Source of the DNA: Cystobasidiopsis lactophilus
Taxonomy: Eukaryota; Basidiomycota; Agaricostilbomycetes; Agaricostilbales; Chionosphaeraceae
Assembly (NCBI GenBank): GCA_001599975.1
Contig: BCIO01000002.1
Location: 2,429,883 to 2,493,882 of the forward strand
DNA: 64,000 nucleotides
Direction: 5' to 3'
Shown: positions 55,665-64,000 of the stretch, piece after piece
How positions within the stretch are numbered: position 1 is the stretch's first letter
Layout of the letters: the number at the start of each line of letters is the position of its first letter
Notes under the pieces: model-generated
Seen by the model: only the letters and a program-made list of their open reading frames with translations
What the model was told of the DNA's origin: nothing
The model's database searches: none
Position numbers and translations under genes: made by a program

Positions 55665-57907
55665 TTAGAAGAGCGCAAAGAGATGGCCATGGGGGTCCAG
55701 CCCCATTTGGCCATACTCAGTCGCGGTGTCGATTTCGGCGTAGGCTTCGAAGCAAGACGAGTCGCCGTCGCCCTCCACACGGGGAACATAAGGCGCCGGG
55801 ATCTGTTTGGAGTGCCAAGCAGGCTGCGTCAGCACGAGGTAAGAGGCCGAAGCTAGTGTTGACGACGTACCTCCTTCTTGTAGAGCCTCTCCCAATCAAC
55901 CTCGCCGAACCAGCCGTGGGCGAAGATGTCCCTCGAGCCGTTGGCCAAGTTGCCGTACCGTTTCGTGAGATCGCTGGTCAGCAAGTTACGCAGGAGGTCT
56001 TTGGCCTCGGCCGTAAAATGCGACGGATAGCGGATCTTGCCGGCAATGATTTTTTCGTACAGCCGCATGGGATTAGTGTCTACACTCATGGTTCAGAAGA
56101 GGCACTTTGAGATGAAGAACATGAAAACTCACCTTCCGTGAAGAACGGTGGGTAGCCGGCCAACATCTCAAAAATGAGCACTCCGATGGCGTACCAGTCG
56201 ACGCTCTTGTTGTAGCCTCTTGACTGGACAATCTCGGGCGCTAAATAATCCGGAGTGCCTGCACGAACACGAAAATCAAAATCCACTCAACGATTGGGAG
56301 AACCGCAACGGAGCTCACCACACAACGTCCAGGTGATGTCAGGCACATACTTGGCAAAGCCAAAGTCGGTGATCTTGACGTGCCCGTCTGCTGCCAGCAG
56401 AATGTTTTCCGGCTTCAGATCGCGGTAGATGATGTCGAGCGAGTGGAGATAATCCAGCGCCAGCGCGACTTCGGCCGCAAAGAACTTGGCGACCGGGTCC
56501 GGGAACCTCTGCAGCAAAAAGACGCTATTGAGACATGCACCAACTGCCGCAGGAACGTCGACCCACCTGCGACTTGCGCAACAAGCTGAAGAGCTCGCCA
56601 CCGGACACAAAGTCCATGACCATGAACAGGTTGGCCGAGTCCTTGAAAGTGCCCCAAAGGTTGACCAAGAACGGGTGGCGGACGCGCTCGAGCATTTCGC
56701 GCTCCGAGTTGGTGTGCTCGACCTGCTTCATCTTGACGACCCGCTCCTTGTTGAGCACCTTGACGGCGTAGTAGCGCGAGTTGTGGCACGACTTGACGAG
56801 GTGGACCCGCCCGAAGGAGCCAGTGCCCAAGGTGCGCATGAAAGTGAAGTCGGCCAAGGCGTAGCGCGAAGAGGTCTTGCGCATGGACGAGGTGGTGGAC
56901 AGCGAGGGGGAGGTGGCTGTCATGGTGGCGGTCGAGTTGGACGGCATAGATGACATAGCGTGGCTGGTTTGTCCGTTGTAAGAGACCTTAGTGGAGTGCT
57001 GCTGAAGCTGGGAGACCGGAGCGGGAAGGGCAGCCTGCTGCTGTTGCTGAGGAACGTAATTTTGCGGAGCTGGCAGGCCGCGTTGCTGCTGCTGCTGCTG
57101 CTGGGAAGACGACAGAGGTTGTCCATTGTAAGCAGAAGAAGAGTGGTGGACCACCGAAGGCTGGTAGCCAGCACCCGAACCTCCGCCACTTGTCGTCCCG
57201 CCATTCCCGTTGTTCGGCCCGCTGCCCCTAGCATGATAGTTCGACTTGTTAGAGTGAGTGGAAGATGTAGTGGCAGAAGAGGACCGGTTGGGATTGTGGT
57301 CTTGGTCGTAAAGCACATTAGAGCCGATGGAGGACTGGCTGGAGGACCGGCTCTGCTGCGACGAGTGAAACGAGGACTGCGGCGTGGGCCTGGGGTTGTC
57401 GTAGTACTGCTGTTGCTGCTGCTGGGGCGGCGGTTGTTGCTGGAGCTGCTGGTGGTGCGGCTGGGGCTGCTTGGGCCGGGGAGCGCCGTTCACACGAGGC
57501 GACTGGTAAGGCTGCTGCTCCGGCGAAGCCATGTTCAGCCTCTCGATGGACGGCAGGCGAGCAGAGCCGGGCTGTTGCTGCTGCTGGAGGAGCGCAGGGG
57601 AGTTGGACGGCCGCAGATTAGATAGGTGCGGCGAGTTGGAGTACGCAGATGGCTGGTAGCCGCCTGGCTGCTGGGAATGGTGATAGTGCATGCCAGAGTT
57701 GAGCTTGGAAGCGTCAGGTGTGACCGGGGGCGAGGGCAGACCGGTGTCAGGCCGATAGGTGGAGTAGCCGCCTTTGCCTTGGAGGGAGAGCGGCAGGGAG
57801 ATGGTGGTGATGTCCAAGCCGCCGCCAGCCGGGCGCTGTTGGCCGGCTGATGGGGGCACAGTGGCTGTGACGGGCTGCTTGGTCTTGCGGGACAGAAACG
57901 ACGGCAT
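55665..57907 (-). CDS. PKA1: cAMP-dependent protein kinase catalytic subunit
   Basis: AGC-family kinase, the effector of cAMP signalling. A roughly 350-residue Gln/Ser/Pro-rich N-terminal extension ([20 protein letters not shown] onward) precedes the kinase domain. That domain begins [20 protein letters not shown] (Gly-rich loop), then [20 protein letters not shown] (catalytic Lys), [32 protein letters not shown], and the activation loop [20 protein letters not shown] with its phosphorylatable Thr. The C-terminal AGC tail reads [20 protein letters not shown] and ends [10 protein letters not shown]; the usual hydrophobic F-x-x-F is absent at the very end as in other fungal PKA enzymes with short extra tails. 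Six or so introns all fall in the kinase part; the long N-terminal exon is unbroken. Confidence 0.93.
57020..57580 (-). repeat. CAG/CAA repeats coding polyglutamine tracts
   Basis: Several short CAG/CAA runs encode Gln tracts of up to 6-7 residues in the PKA N-terminal extension, the longest near 57083-57103 and 57408-57445. Mixed codons suggest they are not recent expansions. Confidence 0.7.
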
Positions 57908-58319
57908 TGGCAGGCGTCAGGTCGCACACTGGCAGAGCTGGTGGGAGCAGCGCAGGCCTCGCAGTCTCTTCCCAGAGGTGGCTGCCAGGTCACGTTTATG
58001 CCCGTTAAATGCTGCTCTTTCACACAAGGTAGTGCCTTATTGGTCGGCGGGTCAAGCCAGGCTTGAAATTGGGCCGCCGTAAATGGCAAGTCGCGCGCGA
58101 GGAGAGGTGGCTGGCGGAGCTTGGGCTGGCGGCCTGCGGGTCAGGCGCCGAGCTCTCGCGCGCGGCCTTTGAATAAATTAAATCCAAGTTCAAGGGTAAG
58201 GTCGTCGGGGAGGAGATGGAGGAGGTTGACGATCAACCCAATTTTTTTTTTTTTCATTCCGGCTGCGTCGCCGACAGTGAGACCCCAGTGTCTTGCCCTT
58301 GGTTGGCCACATCGAGAAC
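57908..58319. promoter_or_regulatory. Divergent promoter, PKA1 / twin-Cx9C gene
   Basis: About 410 bp between two divergent start codons. It includes a run of about 13 T residues near 58243-58256, next to the twin-Cx9C gene, a typical nucleosome-excluding element of fungal promoters. Confidence 0.5.
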
Positions 58320-58620
58320 ATGCCCCTCATCAAGCCGCGACTAGAACGCCCTATAAAACAATTAAGCAATGGCGCGAAGCATTGCCCGGAGCAAGTGAGC
58401 GCGCCGCAATGCGTTCCCTCAAATTCGCTGAGCCAAATCGTTTGCCAGGCTCTGGCGTATGGGAACTGCATCCTGAATCGCTACCAAGACGTGGAGAAGG
58501 GCATGTGTGCGAAAGAGTTTGAAGCTTTCAAGGCCTGCGTGACGAAATTCGTGAGAGCTGCTTTCTTTCCCTCCTGCCACCTGTTCTGAACTCGGCAACT
58601 AGATGGGCCGCAAGTGGTAG
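58320..58620 (+). CDS. Small twin-Cx9C mitochondrial protein (NDUFAF8-like)
   Basis: A 64-residue protein that appears only after removing two introns of about 55 nt. Exon 1 starts MPLIKPRLERPIKQLSNGAK and ends HCPEQ; exon 2 begins ALAYGNCILNRYQDVEKG; a tiny third exon adds MGRKW. The result has two perfect Cx9C motifs, C-PEQALAYGN-C and C-AKEFEAFKA-C, the mark of proteins imported into the intermembrane space by Mia40. The spacing and the FEAF..C segment resemble the complex I assembly factor NDUFAF8. The family name is moderate confidence; the CHCH fold and both introns are well supported. Stop TAG 58618-58620. Confidence 0.78.
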
Positions 58621-59044
58621 CCGTGCGACCTTATGGCCATCCATGACTCTGGATGGGGACCGATTCCGCTCCTTGAGGCCCAAGGTCGAGCTGTGAGTCC
58701 AAATTTCATGCGCATTTGCCCTTCAAGTCCAGGCTCACCAGGGCGATTTGTTTCATACACCGCAGGGTCTAGCCGGCCTTTGAAGTGTACAAGATCTGGA
58801 CGCAGCTTCTGCAACCTTGAAGAATGCAGGCCATGCTTTGACTTCAACAGTTTGCCACCACCCATCGGGACAGAGCATCTCAGTGCTTCGGTACCAGCTT
58901 CGCCCGGGTCAGCAAGTGCAAAGAGACTGGACGGGTTCAAATGGCGTCGTGAAAGGGAGTGGTTTTACAAAGATAGCCTCCAAGCCAGCCATAGTACAGG
59001 TGCTTCGAGAGAGCGAAAACACGAGTCCCAGAGAAGAACAAGGA
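58621..59044. other. Convergent intergenic region
   Basis: About 420 bp between the twin-Cx9C stop and the DUF1746 gene stop. A plus-strand open frame (58633-59208) spans it and runs antisense into the DUF1746 gene, without recognisable sequence. Both terminators should lie here. Confidence 0.4.
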
Positions 59045-59983
59045 TCAACCTCGTTCTTCGTCGTCGATGTCTTCTAAACGCCCCACGGGCAGGCCCTCCT
59101 GGACCCTGCGCCGCCGATTGCGAGCTCCCCTGTTTGTCAAGCCGTCCGCCGCTCCGTCTATTGCGTCCGGGCTGTGGTTCGCGAGGATGCGCCGAATTGT
59201 CGGCTTGAGCTTGATAACTACGATGGGCTTGGAAGTTGGGTCCTCGTTGGGTCCTGTATAAGTCAGAATTCTCGGAGTTAGAGACATGCAATCTCAAAGG
59301 TGGCAAAAGTGGCCTCACCCGAGGACTTTTTGCTGTGCAGGGGATCATCTTCACTGGGTATTGAGTCTTCGTCTGAGTCGGCGTCATCGTCTAGAGAGGA
59401 GGAGGAGGCTTGGTCGAAAGTCAAGATGACAAACAGGATTTGGGCGACAGTGATTAGGCAGTCTAAGAGCAAGAGGTAGAGCTTGTTAGGTCGGTGGTCT
59501 GGGGTAACCCAGTGGTGGACTTAGAGACAGTAACAAATCTCAGTCGCAAGAACTAGGCGACGCACCTGGAGAGTCGAGCATGAAGTCGATGACCACGCTC
59601 GTTTTGCTATTGGGCGGCGGCAAGGGCACGATGGCGTGGCCGATGAAGAAGACCAGGTTGGTCAAGCTGATGAATGCGACGAAGAAGGACAGGCCTCGGG
59701 TGGGCAACTGTGCCGGCTGGCTGATCTGGATCTGGCTGATGCTCCGCACTGCCCAAGTGACCGCATTGAGCTGCCGCTCCGCCTGCATAGACCGAAGTAC
59801 ACAACAACGCACCCAGCAACTGCAGCAAAGACCGATCCATGAAGAAGATCTGGGCGGCGCAGTTGAGGCAAGGCCGAACAGGAGCGCGCGACTTCGAGGC
59901 ATGCGGCTCACCTGGGCAAAGCCGGCGTATAGGCTGACATCCAAGCTCTCCAACAAGAGGGTCCGTAAGCCGCGTCGAGGCAT
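59045..59983 (-). CDS. DUF1746 membrane protein, probable Dsc ubiquitin-ligase subunit
   Basis: Fungal DUF1746-domain protein. The start (ATG 59983, MPRRGLRTLLLESLDVSLYA) matches the family opening L-x-x-S-L-D-x-x-x-Y, followed after an intron by IFFMDRSLLQLL (compare Y-L-D-x-S). Hydrophobic segments follow: GLSFFVAFISLTNLVFFIGH and SVVIDFMLDSPDHRPNKLYL, then LLLDCLITVAQILFVILTF. An acidic Ser-rich linker (SSSSLDDDADSDEDSIPSED) and a basic tail (NRRRRVQEG) end the protein. The second splice, around 59790-59850, was not settled. DUF1746 proteins include, to my recollection, a subunit of the fission yeast Dsc E3 complex. The neighbour across a 160-bp promoter is the Dsc1/Tul1 ligase, which supports that reading. 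An upstream ATG at 60112 would leave only 31 bp to the neighbour. Confidence 0.65.
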
Positions 59984-60143
59984 CCATGAACCCGCCAGAA
60001 GCACAGAGGAACACAAGTCACACGTCTCAAGCTGTCGCCGTCCAGCGCCAAGCGGCAGGAATGCCTCTTCGTCTCGCCCCGCCAACAGCAATATGCTCCC
60101 TCGGATACCCATCTTGATCGATCTATAGCAGCTGTAGCATAGG
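59984..60143. promoter_or_regulatory. Shared divergent promoter, DUF1746 gene / TUL1
   Basis: The start codons are 160 bp apart on opposite strands, so the two genes are likely co-expressed. No sterol-response-type element was identified by eye. Confidence 0.45.
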
Positions 60144-62887
60144 ATGGACGCCGCCGTGCCCCAGCGGTCGCCAGGCTCGTCACTGAGCTGTAAATTGACC
60201 CTTCCGCTCATCGCCTTAACGTGTGCTGAATTCTCTGGCCTTAAAGACTTTGTGCTGCTCGCCTTTCTCTTCTTCTTGCTCTCATCGCCAGGAGCAGACA
60301 TGGTCAGTACGGCCAACCTGCGCAACTCCATCCGCCGGAGGGGCTTCGAAGCTGACCGCTTTCACGACTGGCTCTATTCGAATGGCACGTCCGCCCCCGG
60401 CTTCGTCCAGCCTGCCAACTTCACCGACGAGGCCGGCGAGGAGCACGAGATTCCAGCGTGGAACAAGACTTTCGTCCTGCCCACCTTGAGGGAGGAGACG
60501 CTCGTCCAGCCCATGGTCGACAGCCTCATGAAGCAGACCGACGGCGCGGTCTACTTCTCCAACGTCACCGGCTTTCTGCGGGGCTCTTGGAGCGTCATGA
60601 ACCTCACCCTGCCAGAGACAATACCGCCGCTGGGCGCCAATGCGACCAAAGAGGAGGAAGCGGCCTACAATGCCTCGTTGCCACTGGCTCAACGTGGCGG
60701 TTTCCCGTGGCTCTCTTCAGAGACCACAGAGGAACCCCTGCGGGTCAACATGAACTTTAGGGAGTCGGAGATTTCAGAGGAGGAGCAGGAAATCCAGTTT
60801 GTCAGAGGGGGCGCAGAGATCAAAATCGGCGAGCGCTCCGTGGAGCTGGAGCTTGATGGCGTACAGTCGGTTCCAACTCGCTTTCATTTGTACCATTCCA
60901 GGTGTCTGATGAGCTGGTCTCACAGCTTTGTCTCCAATGGCTCTTTCTTTGTGAGTTTTGCGCCACCGGAGAAGTAAACCGAGGCTGACCGCCCGGTGAA
61001 GCTACTCGGCGTCCCGTCCCAATCTCCTTCCGACATTCGGTCGCTTCCCGCCTTAATGCCAACCAATTCGACGGCCAACGCCACAGCCAAGGCCGTCTAC
61101 ACCGAGCTACACACCCGCATCTCCAAAATGCAAGACCTCCTCATGTCGGGCCACGTCCCGACTTCGGACGACTCACCCTTCACGGACACCTCGGTCAATT
61201 GCTCCTTCAACATTTTTGGCCAGCTCACGCCCATCCAGGCTCGGGGCGTGACCAAGCAGCAGGTGGCCGAGTTTGAGCGCGAGCTCCGCCTGCCCACCGG
61301 CGCCTCGATCAGGTCGGTCCCCGAACCGGCGATCTCAGTATTGCTCCATTCGGAAAACTGCGGGCTTGTGCTGCAAGTGGAAGAGGCCAAGGGTCTGCAC
61401 ATGGACCGCTTCTGGAACAAGACCGTGTGGTATGCCGCCGCCATTGGGCTGGTCGGCGCCATCCAAACCTTGCTGCTGGTCCGACAGATGCAGCGCACCT
61501 CATCACCTTCCGTGAGTGCAGTATTTCTCCTCCCAAGTCCTATGAAGCGACTGTTTAAATCACTGTCTCGCAGGCCGCCGCCAGACTCAGCTATTGGACT
61601 GTAGCGATCCAAGCTGGCATGGACTCCTACTCCTTTGTCACCCACTTCACTCTCGCGGCACTGGTAGACGACCGGGCTTCTCTGTCGCTTTTCGTCCCGG
61701 CCTTCTTCGCATGCCTCTCAGGTTTGCTCTTCGGCCTTAGATTCGCAGCTTCGGTCCGGGTGGCCACTGCTGTCAGTGCATCACCGCCTACTGTAGCACC
61801 TGTCCCACCTCCAACCCCAGCTCAAGCAGCAGCTACAGCTGCGCAAAATCGAGCAGCAGCCCCTCCCGTGCCCACCTCAGCCCCAGAACCCGCTCCAACA
61901 GCACCACCGCCTGTCCCGACCATTGCTTCTTCACCTTCTGATAGCGTGCTTAGAGATGGAAGCTTCTGGGGTAGGTGGCGTGTACCTTGGAAGTCAGACC
62001 GCGAGACTTAGGCAGCTATTCCGCCAACAGGTTTTCTCCTGTTCATCTCTGTGGTCGTTGGCTGCGTTCTCACCATCACCTTAACCGGCTATTTGCCACT
62101 TCTAATGGCTCTGCTGTATTCCTATTGGAGTGGGTTGAAGTCTTTAGCGTTGGCTCCTTTGCCCGGCTTTCCTTAAATCCTCCCACAGTCCCGCAGATCT
62201 ACAAAAACGCAGAGCGAGGCAGTGCACGTCGCTCCCTATCCACCGAGTACATCGTTGGCACCACGGCCTGCCGGCTGTTCTTGCCCATCTACATCTGGGC
62301 TTGTCCCAACAATGTGCTTTTCGCCGATACCAATAGTGCGTTACTTCTAAACAGTCACCCTTATGTCTCACTGATGGATATATCGAACGCGTTGTAGATG
62401 CAGTCTGGCTTTTGGTCCTGTTCCAATTCTTCCAGATGTCGGTGCTGCTGGCGCAAGAGTACATCGGCCCGCGCTTCTTCATCCCCGCTGGCTGGGACGT
62501 CTTCCCACCTCAAGAGCACTGGGACTACTTTCCAAAGACACTGCCGCACGATCTGGAGAGTGGCGATTCAGGCCAGGTCGACTGCACAATCTGCCTGGAG
62601 CCGATCGATCTGCCCGGGAAGGAGGATCAGCCCTCGCCTGTCGAAGAGGAGCCTCTGCTACACCAGCACCGGAGGAGAAACTCAATGGCAGACGGCTTCG
62701 GCAAAAGCCTGGGCAGATGGGGCTTCATGGTTCGTTTACCCTTCTCTTGTTCCTCGGGTCGCGATCCTGAACAGCCGAATAGGTACCGCCGTGCTATCAC
62801 ATCGCACACACGAAGTGTTTGGAGACATGGCTCACAGAAGGGAGTGGGACGTGTCCAGTCTGCAGAAGGCACTTGCCGCTGCCGTAG
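60144..62887 (+). CDS. TUL1: Transmembrane RING E3 ubiquitin ligase Tul1/Dsc1
   Basis: Catalytic subunit of the Golgi/endosomal Dsc ubiquitin ligase, which in fission yeast is needed for SREBP cleavage and elsewhere for membrane-protein quality control. An N-terminal hydrophobic segment ([17 protein letters not shown]) precedes a luminal domain with [20 protein letters not shown] and many N-glycosylation sequons. A membrane domain follows ([40 protein letters not shown] and others), interrupted by a Pro/Ala-rich cytosolic insert (61790-61930). The end carries [20 protein letters not shown], then the [18 protein letters not shown] and, after a last intron, [15 protein letters not shown] and [13 protein letters not shown]. 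Stop TAG 62885-62887. About seven introns. The last exon, needed for the RING, is not visible as an open frame from an ATG. Confidence 0.9.
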
Positions 62888-63112
62888 CCCTTCTCTCATT
62901 GCGCATAATTCACGATCCTACGATTATATCTTGTCCACATTGACTCCATTGCGGCCGTCTAGCTCCATTCTGAGAGCATACGGCAGGAACGCCGACCGAG
63001 TCACGTTCTTGGAACCAAGCTTCGCGCTGTGGAAAGTTTTTGACCGCAACGTTGTCCTCTCCTAGACTATTGTAGCTTTGCCCATCTGTAGAAGGGCTCA
63101 GGAGGGCGTCAG

Positions 63113-64000
63113 ATGAAGATCAGTCAGGCGATTCAGGCGGCGCAGAATGAGAACCGGCCGTGGTGCGCCCCCAACAAAGTTTTTGTTTAGGGCGTCTACT
63201 GACCTTTGCCCGCTCTCTGGCCGCAGGTGCTCGTTCGAGTACTTCCCTCCGAGGGTGAGAAGATGCTGTTGATGCGTCTCTTCGGGCACGGTGGACTGAA
63301 GGAGGCTTGGCAGACGGCGCAAGGCTTGATCAACCTGTACGATCGAATGGAGCGAATGACCGCCTTGGGCCCGACGTTCGTTGGTGCGTTGGCCCTCCCT
63401 TGTCCTCTCAATGGCTTCCCGGCTTAATGATACGAGCGCGAAGATGTGACTTGGGGAGCCGGTGCGTGTAGCTGCTATTAACGCTCTGCTGCCGACTTAC
63501 GTTTAATGGCGTCTTTCGCGCACAGGCGGCAGCAGCGCGGACATTACATCCCAAATTGTGCGAACGGCGCACGAACAGCTGGGGTTGGAGACGTGCATGC
63601 ACCTAACCTGCACCAACATGCCGGTCTCGCAAGTCCACCAGGCTCTGGAAGAGGCGAAGCTCAGCGGCTGCGAGAACATTTTGGCCCTCCGAGGTGATCC
63701 TCCTCACGGCCAAGATGAATGGACAAAAGCAGAGGGCGGGTTCGAGCACGCCGTCGACCTCATTCGCTATATTCGCACCCACTTTGGCGACCACTTTGAC
63801 ATCGCGATCGCCGGCTTCCCCGAAGGCCACCCGCATGCGCCTTCAGAAGAGTTGGAGCTGCAATATGTCAAAGAAAAAGTGGACGCTGGCGCCAACTTTA
63901 TCATCACACAGATGTTCTATGATGCAGATGGTCCGTTTCTTTCCCACTGATCCCTGATCATCCTCCAAATTTGATTCTGATGCACTTGAATCGCAGTGTT
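63113..64000 (+). CDS. MET13: Methylenetetrahydrofolate reductase, 5' part
   Basis: Reduces 5,10-methylenetetrahydrofolate to 5-methyltetrahydrofolate for methionine synthesis. The start MKISQAIQAAQNENRPW splices to CSFEYFPPR, then TAQGLINLYDRMERMTALGP, TFVDVTWGAGGSSADITSQI, GLETCMHLTCTNMPVSQVHQ, CENILALRGDPPHGQDEWTK, IAGFPEGHPHAPSEELELQY and DAGANFIITQMFYDAD. These are the flavin and folate-site blocks of the catalytic TIM barrel. Wording such as FEYF, NLYDRM and GLETCMHLTCTNMP is closer to yeast Met13 than Met12. The gene runs off the end of the window inside an intron after MFYDAD, so the rest of the barrel and the regulatory domain are missing. Confidence 0.93.

Noticed and set aside
58633-59208. 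192-residue plus-strand open frame after the Cx9C gene
   Set aside because: Half of it is antisense to the DUF1746 gene and the rest shows no protein character.
1-64000. Transposons, virus-like elements, tRNA genes, CRISPR arrays
   Set aside because: No reverse transcriptase, transposase, integrase or capsid-like frames, long terminal repeats or cloverleaf sequences were recognised by eye on either strand.

Overview
This 64 kb window is nuclear DNA from a fungus. It most likely comes from a basidiomycete, possibly a Pucciniomycotina-type yeast or smut-like fungus. The reasons are near-ubiquitous short GT-AG introns (about 45-90 nt), a moderately GC-rich base composition, and fungal-specific proteins (Ugo1, the ornithine acetyltransferase Arg7, Tul1/Dsc1, Tel1, Arp8). 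The phylum-level placement is inference; no rRNA or tRNA was seen that could settle it. Almost all genes are split, so open frames on their own give fragments. The gene models below were joined by hand at splice sites that restore family-typical protein sequence.

Layout, left to right. 0.5-9.1 kb holds a membrane-anchored copper amine oxidase, the mitochondrial fusion factor UGO1, an unrecognised plus-strand gene, and a GPI-anchored secreted protein. 9.9-19.4 kb holds CDC123 (eIF2 assembly), a 2-oxoglutarate/Fe(II) oxygenase back to back with TYR1 (tyrosine synthesis), ARP8 (INO80 remodeller) and ARG7 (arginine synthesis). 19.5-29.4 kb is one giant gene, the checkpoint kinase TEL1/ATM. 29.5-39.8 kb holds a GFA/CENP-V-domain protein, an orphan multi-span membrane protein, a secreted PEBP-family protein, a GH20 hexosaminidase and a GT4 glycosyltransferase. 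40.7-47.2 kb holds ILV5, CCZ1 and RFC3. 47.7-51.5 kb is a tandem duplication of a two-gene unit: a stefin-like cystatin plus a secreted double-psi beta-barrel protein. One cystatin copy has decayed. 52.2-64 kb holds a CinA-type amidase, SIR2, the PKA catalytic subunit, a tiny twin-Cx9C protein, a DUF1746 protein divergent from TUL1/DSC1, and the 5' part of MET13.

The window is housekeeping-rich: amino-acid metabolism (TYR1, ARG7, ILV5, MET13), chromatin and genome stability (ARP8, TEL1, RFC3, SIR2), and membranes and trafficking (UGO1, CCZ1, TUL1). Genes are tightly packed, with divergent pairs sharing promoters of about 70-400 bp and convergent pairs ending 15-140 bp apart. I saw no transposons, virus-like elements, CRISPR arrays or tRNA genes. 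The accessory-looking part is the duplicated cystatin/DPBB block, which is the best candidate for something not yet described.
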